From: Pseudomonas frederiksbergensis
Lineage (GTDB): Bacteria > Pseudomonadota > Gammaproteobacteria > Pseudomonadales > Pseudomonadaceae
DNA length: 64,000 nt
Assembly (NCBI RefSeq): GCF_035751725.1
Contig: NZ_CP142104.1
Coordinates: 1,550,001-1,614,000, forward strand
Direction of reading: 5' to 3'
Made by a program: the position numbers and the translations under genes. Each line of letters starts with the position of its first letter. Within the stretch, counting starts at the first letter, position 1. Shown one piece after another: positions 46,459 through 55,519 of the stretch. Under the pieces are notes generated by a model that saw nothing but the letters and a program-made list of their open reading frames with translations, was not told the DNA's origin and searched no databases.

Positions 46459-47733
46459 TCAGAAGCGGTAGGTTGCGCCGACGCCAAAACCGTTGGCGCT
46501 GTTTTCGTATTCAGCATTGTAGGCCTGGCCCAGTGCATTTCTCCTGTTGATGCTGACTTTTTCTTCCTTGAGGTAGGAATAAGCCACATCGATGGTCAGG
46601 TCTTCGGTTGGGCTCCAGCCGGCACCGAGGCTGAAGATCGTCCGGTCGCCGGTAGGAATGCGCGGCGAACGGTCGGTGTTGTTGGCAGGCGACTGGTCGA
46701 ACGTCAGGCCGGTGCGCAATACCCACTGCTTGTTCAATTGGTAGGACGTACCGATGGCGTAGGCCCAGGTGTCGTGCCAGTTCTGTTCTTCGGTGATAGT
46801 GCCGAAGAGGGCTGGGTTCAATGCACCGCCACCAGTGACGTCGTTGTTCACGGTGATGTCTTTCAGGCGGCTCCAGCGAGTCCAGGTGCTGCCAGCGTAG
46901 ACGGTCCAGGCATCGTTGATTTCCTGGGTCACCGAGAAATCGACGGATTCAGGGGTGGTGATGTCCAGGGAAGCGTCGTAGCGGTCACCGCTCAACAGGA
47001 AGCCAGGCGTACCGGCGCCCGGGTTCACTTCGGTGTGGCCTTCAAGCTTATATTTGACCTTGGAGTGGTAAGTCAGGCCGACGCGAGTGGTATCGGTCGC
47101 CTGGACCAGCAGGCCGATGTTGTAGCCATAGCCAATGTCGTCGCCCTTGATCTCGACGTTGCCGTCGTTAGGCGAGAATGGTGTAGTCAGCGCCGATTCC
47201 AGCGAACCGGAAATCCGGTTGATGGTCGGACCGAAGCCGATCGACACCTTGTCGTTGAAGGCATAGCTGATGGTGGGCTGGAAGGTCACGACCTTCACTT
47301 CGCTCTTGCTGCCGAAGTTGCGGCCCTGGAAGCTGTTTTCGTAGTCGGTGATCAGGCCAAACGGGGCGTAGACGCCCAAGCCGAATGCCCATTGATCATC
47401 GATAGGCTTGACGTAGTAGCCCATCGGAACGCCGGTGAACGGGACCATGTCGCCATCGTTGGTGCCGGAGCGGGTGCCGCTGGCATCGTTGATATCGGTG
47501 GAGGCGTCGATGACAGCGAAGCCACCGGTCACTTGCTCGCGCTTGAGGCGCGACATGCCGGCAGGGTTGCCAAACACAGTGCTTGCATCATCGGCAGAAG
47601 AAGAACGACCTGCGAAGCCAGTGCCCATGCCACTGATGCTTTGTTCGTTCAAGGCAAAACCACTGGCAAAGATTTGTGTGGATGCCAAGGTCACGGCAAG
47701 GCCAAGGGTGGTTTTGAGCATCATTTTTTTCAT
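46459..47733 (-). CDS. fadL: FadL/OmpP1 family outer membrane transporter
   Basis: 424 residues. Signal peptide ending IFAS, then GFALNEQSISGMGTGFAGRS and DDASTVFGNPAGMSRLKRE, the hallmark N-terminus of FadL-type barrels where the plug sits. The C-terminus ends in NGFGVGATYRF with terminal Phe. The family takes long-chain fatty acids or hydrophobic aromatics through the outer membrane by lateral diffusion. No fatty-acid degradation gene is nearby, so the specific substrate is open. Two TTTGTAGGA repeats stand in its promoter region. Confidence 0.9.
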   Translation of the reverse strand: MKKMMLKTTLGLAVTLASTQIFASGFALNEQSISGMGTGFAGRSSSADDASTVFGNPAGMSRLKREQVTGGFAVIDASTDINDASGTRSGTNDGDMVPFTGVPMGYYVKPIDDQWAFGLGVYAPFGLITDYENSFQGRNFGSKSEVKVVTFQPTISYAFNDKVSIGFGPTINRISGSLESALTTPFSPNDGNVEIKGDDIGYGYNIGLLVQATDTTRVGLTYHSKVKYKLEGHTEVNPGAGTPGFLLSGDRYDASLDITTPESVDFSVTQEINDAWTVYAGSTWTRWSRLKDITVNNDVTGGGALNPALFGTITEEQNWHDTWAYAIGTSYQLNKQWVLRTGLTFDQSPANNTDRSPRIPTGDRTIFSLGAGWSPTEDLTIDVAYSYLKEEKVSINRRNALGQAYNAEYENSANGFGVGATYRF

Positions 47734-47877
47734 TGTTAGAACTCCAGGTGATCACCGACGCGAAAATTACCAACATTTTTGCCCAAGCGCTATAGCTTGT
47801 ATTGCTTGATTTAGAGGGGTTTTGTAGGACAATCCGACCAAAATCGTGGCATTTGTAGGAAGTTTCTATTTTTGCTC

Positions 47878-48360
47878 TCAGCAAGCGACCTGATTCAGCG
47901 GTGAAACACAGGTTCGCCATGCGCAGGTGAAATCCCGCAGGCGGCCGGGGGGATGGAAAACCTGGCGCCAGACCCGGGCCATGCCCAGCAAATCGTCCGC
48001 ATCGGGAAGCGGGCTGGCGTGTTCCTCTACCAACAACCAGGCGATGGCCGTGGCGTAGCGCAAGTTGACGGTCAATTCCAAATGAGGGCCGCTCAGAAAA
48101 GCGTGCTGGCTCGCCAGGCCGCGCACCAGGCTGGCTCGTTCCGGGTCCAGTGCCAGATAGTTGTCCCACAGGGCTTGATGGCGAGGTTCGGTAATGCGGT
48201 ACAAGCCGTGTCCGCGACGGTCATGCAGGGCGGCACCCAGGCCTGACTGGCTGGCGGCGATTCCCAGTAACAACGCTTCCGCCGTGGGGCTGTGGCTCCC
48301 CAAGTAGAGGAGTGTCGGGCGGATTACGTATCGACACAGTTCGCTGGCAGCGATACCCAT
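47878..48360 (-). CDS. Conserved protein of unknown function
   Basis: 160 residues, mainly helical, no signal peptide. Starts MGIAASELCRYVIRPTLLYL and includes LGIAASQSGLGAALHD, GHGLYRITEPRHQALWDNYL and ERASLVRGLASQHAFL. The order of short helices resembles an uncharacterised Pseudomonas family, possibly related to phage-baseplate-like or lysozyme-like helical proteins, but I cannot establish that. GAGGG precedes the ATG. It ends 144 bases upstream of fadL on the same strand. Confidence 0.65.
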   Translation of the reverse strand: MGIAASELCRYVIRPTLLYLGSHSPTAEALLLGIAASQSGLGAALHDRRGHGLYRITEPRHQALWDNYLALDPERASLVRGLASQHAFLSGPHLELTVNLRYATAIAWLLVEEHASPLPDADDLLGMARVWRQVFHPPGRLRDFTCAWRTCVSPLNQVAC

Positions 48361-48586
48361 AGAACCCTCGAAATGACTGGTTGGCGAAGCCTGATGAGGT
48401 GGGCTTGGCAGCGATGGATCGGATCAGGCTCCGCCGAAGCGGATCATGCCGCTCGAGTTGAAGTGTAGTGTCATATCTGCGCTGTAAAGGACTGTTTTTA
48501 AACCATGTTCGTCGAACGGTTATGGCTGTTATAGCGGTTTGTGCTTACGCCGTTGCGCTTTATCGAGAAACGTCGGGCAATAAAAA

Positions 48587-48607
48587 GCCCCGCGTTTTGG
48601 GCGGGGC
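48587..48607 (-). terminator. Terminator of the 74-residue gene
   Basis: On the minus strand GCCCCGC, loop, GCGGGGC then TTTTTATT. A 7-bp GC stem 28 bases after the stop at 48635. Confidence 0.88.
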
Positions 48608-48634
48608 CTTGGGTGCTTCAGCGGTCTTGGCGTC

Positions 48635-48859
48635 TCAGGCAACCAGTGCCTGACGGGTACGCTCGATCACGGCCTGCAGCGGTTCGGCGCTGGAGTACTG
48701 ATCTGGATAAAGGCGTTCGCTGTGACGAGCGATGCCGTGTTCATTGACCAGTGTGAAGCTGAAGCAGCCTTTGCGAGCGGCCATGATCAGGCAGTTCATC
48801 GGTGCAAAGGCGTTGGTTAGGGTGCGGATGGCATCCTGTGTGTGGATTTGATTAGACAT
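48635..48859 (-). CDS. Small conserved Pseudomonas protein, possibly DUF3509-like
   Basis: 74 residues. Sequence MSNQIHTQDAIRTLTNAFAP, a Cys-containing middle CLIMAARKGCFSFTLVN, then ERLYPDQYSS and VIERTRQALVA. The layout (helix, beta hairpin, helix) and the final helix resemble small DUF3509 proteins, but that is a guess. Its ribosome site is weak (AGGA 13 bases upstream), and its leader of about 115 bases contains three hairpins (48883-48940), so translation may be controlled by RNA structure. A strong terminator follows. Confidence 0.62.
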   Translation of the reverse strand: MSNQIHTQDAIRTLTNAFAPMNCLIMAARKGCFSFTLVNEHGIARHSERLYPDQYSSAEPLQAVIERTRQALVA

Positions 48860-49763
48860 GTTATGGGTGTTCCTACAAATGACACGGTTAAGAACCGTGC
48901 AACGTTAAAACGTTCCAGTAACGTCGACCACCGTTGGTCGAACGAAGAACCCGACTGGAACAAAGCAGCCAGTTTGAGCGCTATATATAGGGCGCGCTTG
49001 GGCTGGCAGGTAGGTACTTAGGAGGGCAGGCAACACATCGAGGGCAAAGGTTCTGGGCCCGGGGTGAAGATCCTGATCAATTTTGCAGGTTGGTTCGGTC
49101 AGAGTAATGAGCCTGGCCGCAGCTTCGGATTCGTTCGAAGTGCGCAGCGTAAGGATTACCTGGAAACCATCGAGGGGGGCGGTCTCTTTTTTCGGTGAGG
49201 CTTCCCGTGGGGATGGCTGACCGTGGAGATGTTTCCGACCCTGAATTGACTTTCAGCTTGGTACTAACGCCGCGGATACTATCGGGTTGGATCGGGAAAG
49301 GGAAGACCATTGGTCAGAAAGAACCCGGCCTGCTGTTGTTGCGCGACGCGGTCAACGTGTGGATGGCTGCTTCACCGAGGTTGTCCACAGGGTCCTGAGC
49401 GCCGGATGCGTCAAAAAAACGCAGCGATATAACCACTTCAGCTGTTACTTGTACACACTCCTGGCGACGGCTGTCACCGTATTGTCATGTTGGGGCAATC
49501 GAGAGTGGGTGCCTGTATCCAAAATTTAAGTCAATGAAAAACATCGCTTTTTTTTACTGGTGAAAAAATCGACAGTTTGAGCGCAGGCCCCGTTCCATAG
49601 GGCTTGCGGCGGGTTCAAGGTAGGTTGTCCACTGAGTTATCCACAGCTTCTGTGGATTGTCCCAAGCGCTTGCTCTAGGACGGGCGTGCCGGTTTTTTTC
49701 GACTTTACCCGTACGAAAAAAGGAGTAGAGTGGCGCGCCTTCCGATCTGTCCCGTAGTGCGCT
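48860..49763. other. 904-base non-coding region with structured leader and DnaA boxes
   Basis: From left: the hairpin-rich leader of the 74-residue gene (48883-48940), its TATATATA -10 (48982-48989), about 400 bases with no clear element, TTGTCCACA (49381-49389), AT-rich DNA (49520-49580), TTGTCCACT and TTATCCACA (49625-49645), and the promoter of the next gene. The small open frames here have no ribosome site and atypical residues. Small RNA genes are possible but not shown. Confidence 0.55.
49637..49645 (+). promoter_or_regulatory. Perfect DnaA box with near-matches around it
   Basis: TTATCCACA matches the DnaA consensus TTWTNCACA. TTGTCCACT (49625-49633) and CAATCCACA on the minus strand (49650-49658) are weaker neighbours, and TTGTCCACA is at 49381-49389. 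No dnaA or rpmH is near, so this is not oriC. Confidence 0.5.
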
Positions 49764-50087
49764 ATGAAGTTTCGCTCAGTATCAAATCCTGTTACCTCCG
49801 TACCCTCCGGTGTTACCCCGCCCAAGCGCATTTCCATGCGTGTAGCCGAGTGGCTGCTGGACAGCCCGAGCCTGGGAGAACGTCCGAGCGTCAAGCACCT
49901 GGCCGGCCGTTTGCTCAAGCAACCGGCTCGTGAAGGCGTGGTGGCTGCGCAAAGTCGCCTCGGCCAGCTGATGTGCCGCGAGTGTGGCAATGCACGAGAC
50001 CGCCGTATCGGCCAGGACTTGCTGCGCCAGGCCGCCCGCGCTGGTGATCACCGTGCCCGCCAGGCATTGGGCGAAATCGAAGACTGA
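49764..50087 (+). CDS. Small Sel1-repeat-like protein
   Basis: 107 residues. After about 30 Ser/Pro-rich residues comes a helical segment, RVAEWLLDSPSLGERPSVKH, then EGVVAAQSRLGQLMCREC and IGQDLLRQAARAGDHRARQAL, whose A-x-x-G-x-x-A spacing fits one or two degenerate Sel1/TPR repeats. Such repeats mediate protein contacts. No signal peptide. AAAAAAGGAG lies 40 bases upstream and is not positioned for this ATG, so the start is uncertain. rmuC follows after 61 bases on the same strand. Confidence 0.7.
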   Translation: MKFRSVSNPVTSVPSGVTPPKRISMRVAEWLLDSPSLGERPSVKHLAGRLLKQPAREGVVAAQSRLGQLMCRECGNARDRRIGQDLLRQAARAGDHRARQALGEIED

Positions 50088-50148
50088 GCTGGGCATCGCC
50101 GGGTTGCTTGGTTAACCTTCGAGCTTTATCTCTTGCGTGGGAATCGTC

Positions 50149-51648
50149 ATGGCGATGGATTTGACCAGCCTGTTGCTTGGCCTGGCGGGCGCTGCGGTGC
50201 CGCTGTTGGCGCTGGCCTGGCACCTGCAACGCCAGGCAAGTGCGGCACAGACCGAACTGGCGCTGCTTGAAGAGCGCCTGGCCACCGCCCACATGGCCCA
50301 CGATGGATTGAATGCCCAACTTGATGCCTGCCGCGACGAAATCAGTGACCTGAGCCAGGCCAACGCCGCCAAGCAAGCCGACCTCGCGGCCGCGCGTCGC
50401 GAGGTCGAGCTGCTGCAGATCGAGCGCGACAATGCCAGGGACGCGGCTCACGCCTGGAGCCTGGAGCGTGCTAATAAAGAAGCGGAGCTGCGACGCCTCG
50501 ATGCCCAGGCGGCTTCGTTGCACGCTGAATTGCGCGAGCAACAGGAAAGCCACCAGCAACGCCTGGACGACCTGCAAGGCTCGCGCGATGCATTGCGAGC
50601 CCAGTTCGCCGAGCTGGCTGGGAAGATCTTCGATGAGCGTGAACAGCGGTTCGCCGAAACCAGCCAGCAGCGCCTGGGGCAATTGCTCGATCCGCTGAAG
50701 GAGCGCATCCAGTCCTTTGAGAAACGCGTCGAAGAAAGCTATCAGGCCGAGGCGCGGGAGCGATTTTCCCTGGGCAAGGAGCTGGAACGCCTGCAACAGT
50801 TGAACCTGCGCTTGAGCGACGAAGCCACTAACCTTACGCGCGCGCTCAAGGGCCAGAAGACCCAGGGCAACTGGGGCGAATTGATTCTTGAGCGGGTCCT
50901 GGAGCACGCCGGCCTGGAAAAGGGCCGGGAATACCAGACCCAGGTCAGCCTCAAGGGCCCGGATGGCGAACGCTTCCAGCCAGACGTGTTGATTTACCTG
51001 CCGGGGGACAAGCAGGTGGTGGTGGATTCGAAGGTCAGCCTCACCGCCTATCAGCAATACGTGGCGGCTGAAGACAATGCCATCGGCCAGCTCGCCCTCA
51101 AGCAGCACGTCGTGTCATTGCGCGCCCACGTCAAAGGCTTGGCCGGCAAGGATTACAAACGCCTGGACGGTTTGCACAGCCTGGATTTCGTCTTGCTGTT
51201 CGTGCCGATCGAAGCGGCATTTTCCGCTGCCCTGCAAGCCGAGCCGAATCTGTTCCAGGAGGCTTTCGACCGCAACATCGTGATTGTCAGCCCGACCACG
51301 CTCCTGGCAACGCTGCGGGTGATCGACAGCTTGTGGAAACAGGAACGTCAAAGCCAGAACGCCCGGGAAATTGCCGAGAGGGCGGGGTGGCTGTATGACA
51401 AATTTGTGCTGTTCATCCAGGACCTGGACGAAATCGGCAGTCGCTTGCAGCAGTTGGACAAAGCCTACGCCGCTGCACGCAACAAACTGACGGAAGGCCG
51501 CGGCAACCTCGTCAGCCGCAGCGAACAACTGAAACTGCTCGGCGCCCGCGCGAGCAAGAGCTTGCCCAGCGAATTGCTCGAACGGGCAATGACCGATGCG
51601 GATGGGCTGCCGGAGTTGCCGGAAGAAGCCAGCCCCTCTCAAGGTTGA
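50149..51648 (+). CDS. rmuC: DNA recombination protein RmuC
   Basis: 499 residues from ATG 50149. A GTG four codons earlier is possible. One N-terminal membrane helix (about 5-25), a long coiled coil (about 30-170), then the RmuC nuclease-like domain with QGNWGELILERVLEHAGLEKG, PDVLIYLPGDKQVVVDSKVSLTAYQQY in two parts, and FVPIEAAFSAAL. The conserved acids and Lys in VVVDSKV belong to a PD-(D/E)XK-like core. RmuC limits inversion between inverted repeats in E. coli. REP-like repeats lie right after it. Confidence 0.92.
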   Translation: MAMDLTSLLLGLAGAAVPLLALAWHLQRQASAAQTELALLEERLATAHMAHDGLNAQLDACRDEISDLSQANAAKQADLAAARREVELLQIERDNARDAAHAWSLERANKEAELRRLDAQAASLHAELREQQESHQQRLDDLQGSRDALRAQFAELAGKIFDEREQRFAETSQQRLGQLLDPLKERIQSFEKRVEESYQAEARERFSLGKELERLQQLNLRLSDEATNLTRALKGQKTQGNWGELILERVLEHAGLEKGREYQTQVSLKGPDGERFQPDVLIYLPGDKQVVVDSKVSLTAYQQYVAAEDNAIGQLALKQHVVSLRAHVKGLAGKDYKRLDGLHSLDFVLLFVPIEAAFSAALQAEPNLFQEAFDRNIVIVSPTTLLATLRVIDSLWKQERQSQNAREIAERAGWLYDKFVLFIQDLDEIGSRLQQLDKAYAAARNKLTEGRGNLVSRSEQLKLLGARASKSLPSELLERAMTDADGLPELPEEASPSQG

Positions 51649-51669
51649 TGCGAGCGCCTAGGTTGCCCC

Positions 51670-51702
51670 CCTGTGGCGAGGGGTAAATCCCCTCGCCACA
51701 GG
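51670..51702. repeat. REP-like palindrome CCTGTGGCGAGGGG
   Basis: Perfect 14-bp arms (51670-51683 and 51689-51702) around TAAAT, between the convergent rmuC and mxtR genes. It may act as a bidirectional stop, but only TTTGATTG follows. Confidence 0.75.
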
Positions 51703-51731
51703 TTTGATTGACCGCTGGATTGCGTTCCGCG

Positions 51732-54700
51732 CTACAACGGCAAGTGTCGACTCAACAACGCCCGCAACGCCGCCGGTTTCACCGGCTTGGCCAGGTAGTC
51801 CAGGCCCGCCGCATGCACTTGGGCCACGGTCTCGGGTCGGCCGTCGGCGCTGATCACCACCCCGGGCACCGGTTCGCCCATGCGGGTGCGCAACCAGGCC
51901 ATCAGTTCAGTCCCGGTTTCGCCGTCGTCCAGATGAAAATCCACCAACGCCAGTTGCGGTCGGCCGCCCTGGGCGAGCCAGCGCTCGCATTCCTCACGGT
52001 TGCGTGCCGTCCATACGCGGCATCCCCAGCGTGTCAGCAAGCTGTCCATGCCAATCAGGATGCTGTCTTCATTATCGACACACAGCACTAGTGCGCCGCT
52101 GGGCAGATGGCCGTTGGCCTCGATTACGACATTGGGTTCGACGGCTTTGCTGCTGGCCAATGGCACGGTGACACTGAACACGCTGCCGCGCCCAGGCCAG
52201 GAGCGCACGCGCAACGGATGGCCAAGCACGCGGCACAACCCATCGGCGATTGCCAGGCCCAGGCCAAGGCCTTTTTCGGCGCGGGTCTGATGGCTGTCGA
52301 GGCGCTTGAATTCTTCGAAGATCACCTGTTGTTTGTCTTCGGCGATGCCCGGTCCGCGGTCCCACACCTCCAGGCACAGCTCCCCGTTGCGGCGGCGCAC
52401 GCCTAGCAGCACCGGACCCTTGGCGTAGCGGAAGGCGTTGGTGAGGAAATTCTGCAAGACCCGGCGCAGCAGCTTGATGTCGCTGTCGACCCGCAACCGC
52501 GAACCGCGAACCCGGAATTTCAAGCCTTGCTCCCGAGCCAGCACGGTAAATTCGGCGCCGAGGGTATCGAACAGATCATTGAGGACGAATGGCTTGCGGT
52601 CGGGGTTGATCTTGCCGTTTTCCAGGCGGGAAATGTCCAGCAGGTCAGTGATCAAGTCTTCGGCCGAGCGCAATGAACTGTCCAGATGCTGCACCAACTG
52701 CTGGGCTTCGCTTGGCAAACCGTCGTGCTGGTGGGACAGCGCGGCGGAGAACAGGCGTGCAGCGTTGAGGGGTTGCATCAGGTCATGACTGACGGCGGCC
52801 AGGAAGCGGGTCTTCGATTGATACGCCGATTCGGCGGTGCTCTTGGCTTCGGTCAGCGCCAGGTTCAGTTGCGACAGTTCGCGGGTGCGTTCGGCCACCC
52901 GTTGTTCCAGTCCTTCGTTGGCTTCGGTCAAGGCTTGTTCGGCTTCACGGTAGGCAGTGATGTCGGTGAAACTCATGACAAAACCGCCGCCGGGCATCGG
53001 GTTGCCGATCAGCTCGATCACCCGACCGTTGGGGAACAATCGTTCCGAGGTGTGCGCACGGCCCTGGCGCATCCAGTGCAGGCGCCGGGCGACATGGACT
53101 TCGGCCTCGCCCGGCCCGCAGAGACCGCGCTCGGCGTTGTAGCGGATGATGTCGGCGATCGGCCTGCCGACGCTGATCAAGCCGTCGGGATAATTGAACA
53201 GTTCCAGGTACCGACGATTCCACGCCACCAGCCTGAGTGACTGGTCAACCACGCTGATGCCCTGGGTGATGTTTTCGATGGCGCCTTGCAACAGCGCACG
53301 GTTGAACTGCAAAACCTCGGACGCTTCGTCGGCGATCCGCACGACGTCTTCCAGTTGCATCTCCCGGCCTTCAATGGCCGCTTTCACCACGGCCCGCGTC
53401 GACGAGGCACCCAGCACACCGGCCAGCAGGCGCTCGGTGTGGGCGATCCATTCGCTGTCGGCGTTCTGGCTCGGGTTGAAGCCCTTGCCTTGGCGATAGG
53501 CAAAGCGAATGAAGCTTTGGCGCGCCCGTTCTTCACCAACGAAGCGGGCCGCGAGCTGAAGCAAGTCCTCGATCTGGACCGCCAGCATCGAGCGCGGGTT
53601 GGGCCGGGCGCTGATTTCCTGGCCGATGAAGCGTCCAGCTTGCCAGTGCTCCGACACGCGGGTGCGCGACAGTACCGAGACCCAGGCGAACAATATGAAA
53701 TTGCCCGCCAGGGACAAGACGACGCCCTGGGTCAGCGGGGTGATCGGCAAGTCCAGCGGGTTGCCATGCAACCAGGCCAGGCCGGGAAAACTGCTCAGCG
53801 ACCAACCCAGGCTATGGGCGGCGATTGGTAGCACCAAGGTGTAGAACCACAGGAATATGCCCATGGCGAGGCCGGCAAACACGCCGCGTCGATTCGCCTG
53901 CTTCCAGTACAGCGCGCCGAGCATGGCAGGCGCCAGTTGCGTCACGGCGGCGAAGGCGATCTGGCCGATGGTGGCCAGGCTCGCGGTCGAACCCAGTAGT
54001 CGATAGCTGACGTAAGCCAGCAGAAGAATCGCGACGATGCTCACCCGGCGTACCGACAGCATCCACTGGCGGAACACCTCGAAGGGCCGCTCGGCGTTGT
54101 TGCGGCGCAATAGCCACGGCAACAGCATGTCGTTGGACACCATGGTCGACAGCGCGACGCTCGCCACGATGACCATGCCGGTAGCGGCCGAGGCTCCGCC
54201 GATGAAGGCCAGTACAGCCAGCGCAGGATGGGCCTGGGCGAGCGGCAGGCTGATGACGAACGAGTCCGGCAATACCGAGCTGGGCAGCATCATTTGCCCG
54301 GCAAGGGCGATCGGCACGACGAACAGGGCGGCCAGGGCCAGGTACGCGGGAAACACCCACTTGGCCAGGCGCAGGTCCTGGGGTTCGATGTTCTCGACCA
54401 CGGTGACGTGGAACTGCCGTGGCAGGCAGATGATTGCCATCATCGCGACACCGGTTTGCACCACCATCGATGGCCAGTTGATGGTTTCCTTCCAGTACTG
54501 CTCCAATCGTGGCGCGAGCATCGCCTGGTTGAACAGGTCGTCGAAGCCGTCATAGAGGCCAAACGTGACGAACGCACCGACCGCGAGGAAGGCGAACAGC
54601 TTGACCAGGGATTCGAAGGCAATCGCCAGCACCATGCCGCGGTGGTGTTCGGTGGCGTCGAGGTTGCGCGTGCCGAAGACGATGGTGAACAACGCCAGGA

Positions 54701-55202
54701 TCAGCGAGACGATCAGCGCGGTGTCCTGGGCGCGGGTGCCCATGGCGTCCGCGCCGGCGCCGATCAACAGGTTTACCCCGAGCACGATGCCCTTGAGCTG
54801 CAGTGCAATGTAGGGCAGCACGCCGACCAGGCAGATCAGCGCGACCACCACCGCCAGGGATTGCGATTTGCCATAGCGGGCGGCGATGAAGTCGGCGATG
54901 GAGGTGATGTTTTCCTGCTTGCTGATCATCACCATCTTCTGCAGGACCCACGGCGCCAGCACCAGCAGCAGGATCGGCCCGAGGTAGATCGGCAGGAATG
55001 ACCAGAGCTGTTCGGCGGCCTGGCCCACCGCACCGAAGAACGTCCAACTGGTGCAATAGACCGCCAGCGACAGGCTATAGACCCACGCCCGCACGCGTGG
55101 CGGCAGCGGCGTGCTGCGGCGGTCGCCATAGAAGGCGATGGCAAACATGATGGCCATATAGGCCAGGGCGACAACAGCGATCAGCCCGCTGGACAGCGAC
55201 AT
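51732..55202 (-). CDS. mxtR: SSF-type hybrid histidine kinase MxtR (CrbS-like)
   Basis: 1156 residues from ATG 55202, behind GGGAG. The open frame 28 codons earlier is rejected. Residues 1-510 form a sodium:solute symporter-like unit with about 13 helices. A cytoplasmic linker with coiled coil is followed by a PAS domain (about 635-755). The kinase has His806 (VSHDLMQPLNAARL) and GLGLGLAIADGL. The receiver has Asp1088 (LALVDFHLDDGE). This matches MxtR/CrbS, which with ErdR/CrbR switches on acetyl-CoA synthetase and acetate use and affects virulence and metabolites. No response-regulator gene is next to it. Confidence 0.88.
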   Translation of the reverse strand: MSLSSGLIAVVALAYMAIMFAIAFYGDRRSTPLPPRVRAWVYSLSLAVYCTSWTFFGAVGQAAEQLWSFLPIYLGPILLLVLAPWVLQKMVMISKQENITSIADFIAARYGKSQSLAVVVALICLVGVLPYIALQLKGIVLGVNLLIGAGADAMGTRAQDTALIVSLILALFTIVFGTRNLDATEHHRGMVLAIAFESLVKLFAFLAVGAFVTFGLYDGFDDLFNQAMLAPRLEQYWKETINWPSMVVQTGVAMMAIICLPRQFHVTVVENIEPQDLRLAKWVFPAYLALAALFVVPIALAGQMMLPSSVLPDSFVISLPLAQAHPALAVLAFIGGASAATGMVIVASVALSTMVSNDMLLPWLLRRNNAERPFEVFRQWMLSVRRVSIVAILLLAYVSYRLLGSTASLATIGQIAFAAVTQLAPAMLGALYWKQANRRGVFAGLAMGIFLWFYTLVLPIAAHSLGWSLSSFPGLAWLHGNPLDLPITPLTQGVVLSLAGNFILFAWVSVLSRTRVSEHWQAGRFIGQEISARPNPRSMLAVQIEDLLQLAARFVGEERARQSFIRFAYRQGKGFNPSQNADSEWIAHTERLLAGVLGASSTRAVVKAAIEGREMQLEDVVRIADEASEVLQFNRALLQGAIENITQGISVVDQSLRLVAWNRRYLELFNYPDGLISVGRPIADIIRYNAERGLCGPGEAEVHVARRLHWMRQGRAHTSERLFPNGRVIELIGNPMPGGGFVMSFTDITAYREAEQALTEANEGLEQRVAERTRELSQLNLALTEAKSTAESAYQSKTRFLAAVSHDLMQPLNAARLFSAALSHQHDGLPSEAQQLVQHLDSSLRSAEDLITDLLDISRLENGKINPDRKPFVLNDLFDTLGAEFTVLAREQGLKFRVRGSRLRVDSDIKLLRRVLQNFLTNAFRYAKGPVLLGVRRRNGELCLEVWDRGPGIAEDKQQVIFEEFKRLDSHQTRAEKGLGLGLAIADGLCRVLGHPLRVRSWPGRGSVFSVTVPLASSKAVEPNVVIEANGHLPSGALVLCVDNEDSILIGMDSLLTRWGCRVWTARNREECERWLAQGGRPQLALVDFHLDDGETGTELMAWLRTRMGEPVPGVVISADGRPETVAQVHAAGLDYLAKPVKPAALRALLSRHLPL

Positions 55203-55419
55203 GGAAACTCCCAGACAAGATACACCCGGGCTCGGGCCCGGCAAGACAGTCTCGCATGCCCGCTCGGGTTCGTCAGTGTCGACCAAGGTCGAGGCGTGGC
55301 GGGGTGTCGCGCGAAGATGATTTCCGTTTTGTTATGCAACGAGGGTGTTCGGCCCTGGAGCCAGGCATGCAGGCCTTGCTGGCGGTGGGTGAGATCGAAA
55401 CCGAGGGCAGCGTCTGACT

Positions 55420-55469
55420 GTTATCTATAAAATAGATAACATATAGATAAATTACCCGTTATATAGATA
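55420..55469. promoter_or_regulatory. ATAGATA operator cluster upstream of the TDT transporter
   Basis: A perfect 9-bp inverted repeat GTTATCTAT-AAA-ATAGATAAC (55420-55440) is followed by two more ATAGATA copies (55443-55449, 55463-55469). Copies start 11 and 20 bases apart. The inverted repeat contains a T-N11-A LysR-type core (ATC-N9-GAT). It is AT-rich in a GC-rich genome. Confidence 0.7.
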
Positions 55470-55519
55470 TTCGATCCGGCTCTAGCATGAAGGCACTTTT
55501 CCGAGGACCGGAGTTCGCC

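Noticed and set aside
47850..48881. 12-mer CATTTGTAGGAA shared by the fadL region (47850) and the small-gene leader (48870, other strand)
   Set aside because: Shared 12-mers are expected by chance in 64 kb and the contexts differ.
49077..49529. Three open frames of 67-80 codons in the 900-base gap
   Set aside because: No ribosome sites, overlapping on both strands, unlike genuine Pseudomonas proteins in composition.
49625..49658. DnaA boxes as a chromosomal origin
   Set aside because: No dnaA, dnaN, rpmH or gyrB nearby and too few boxes.
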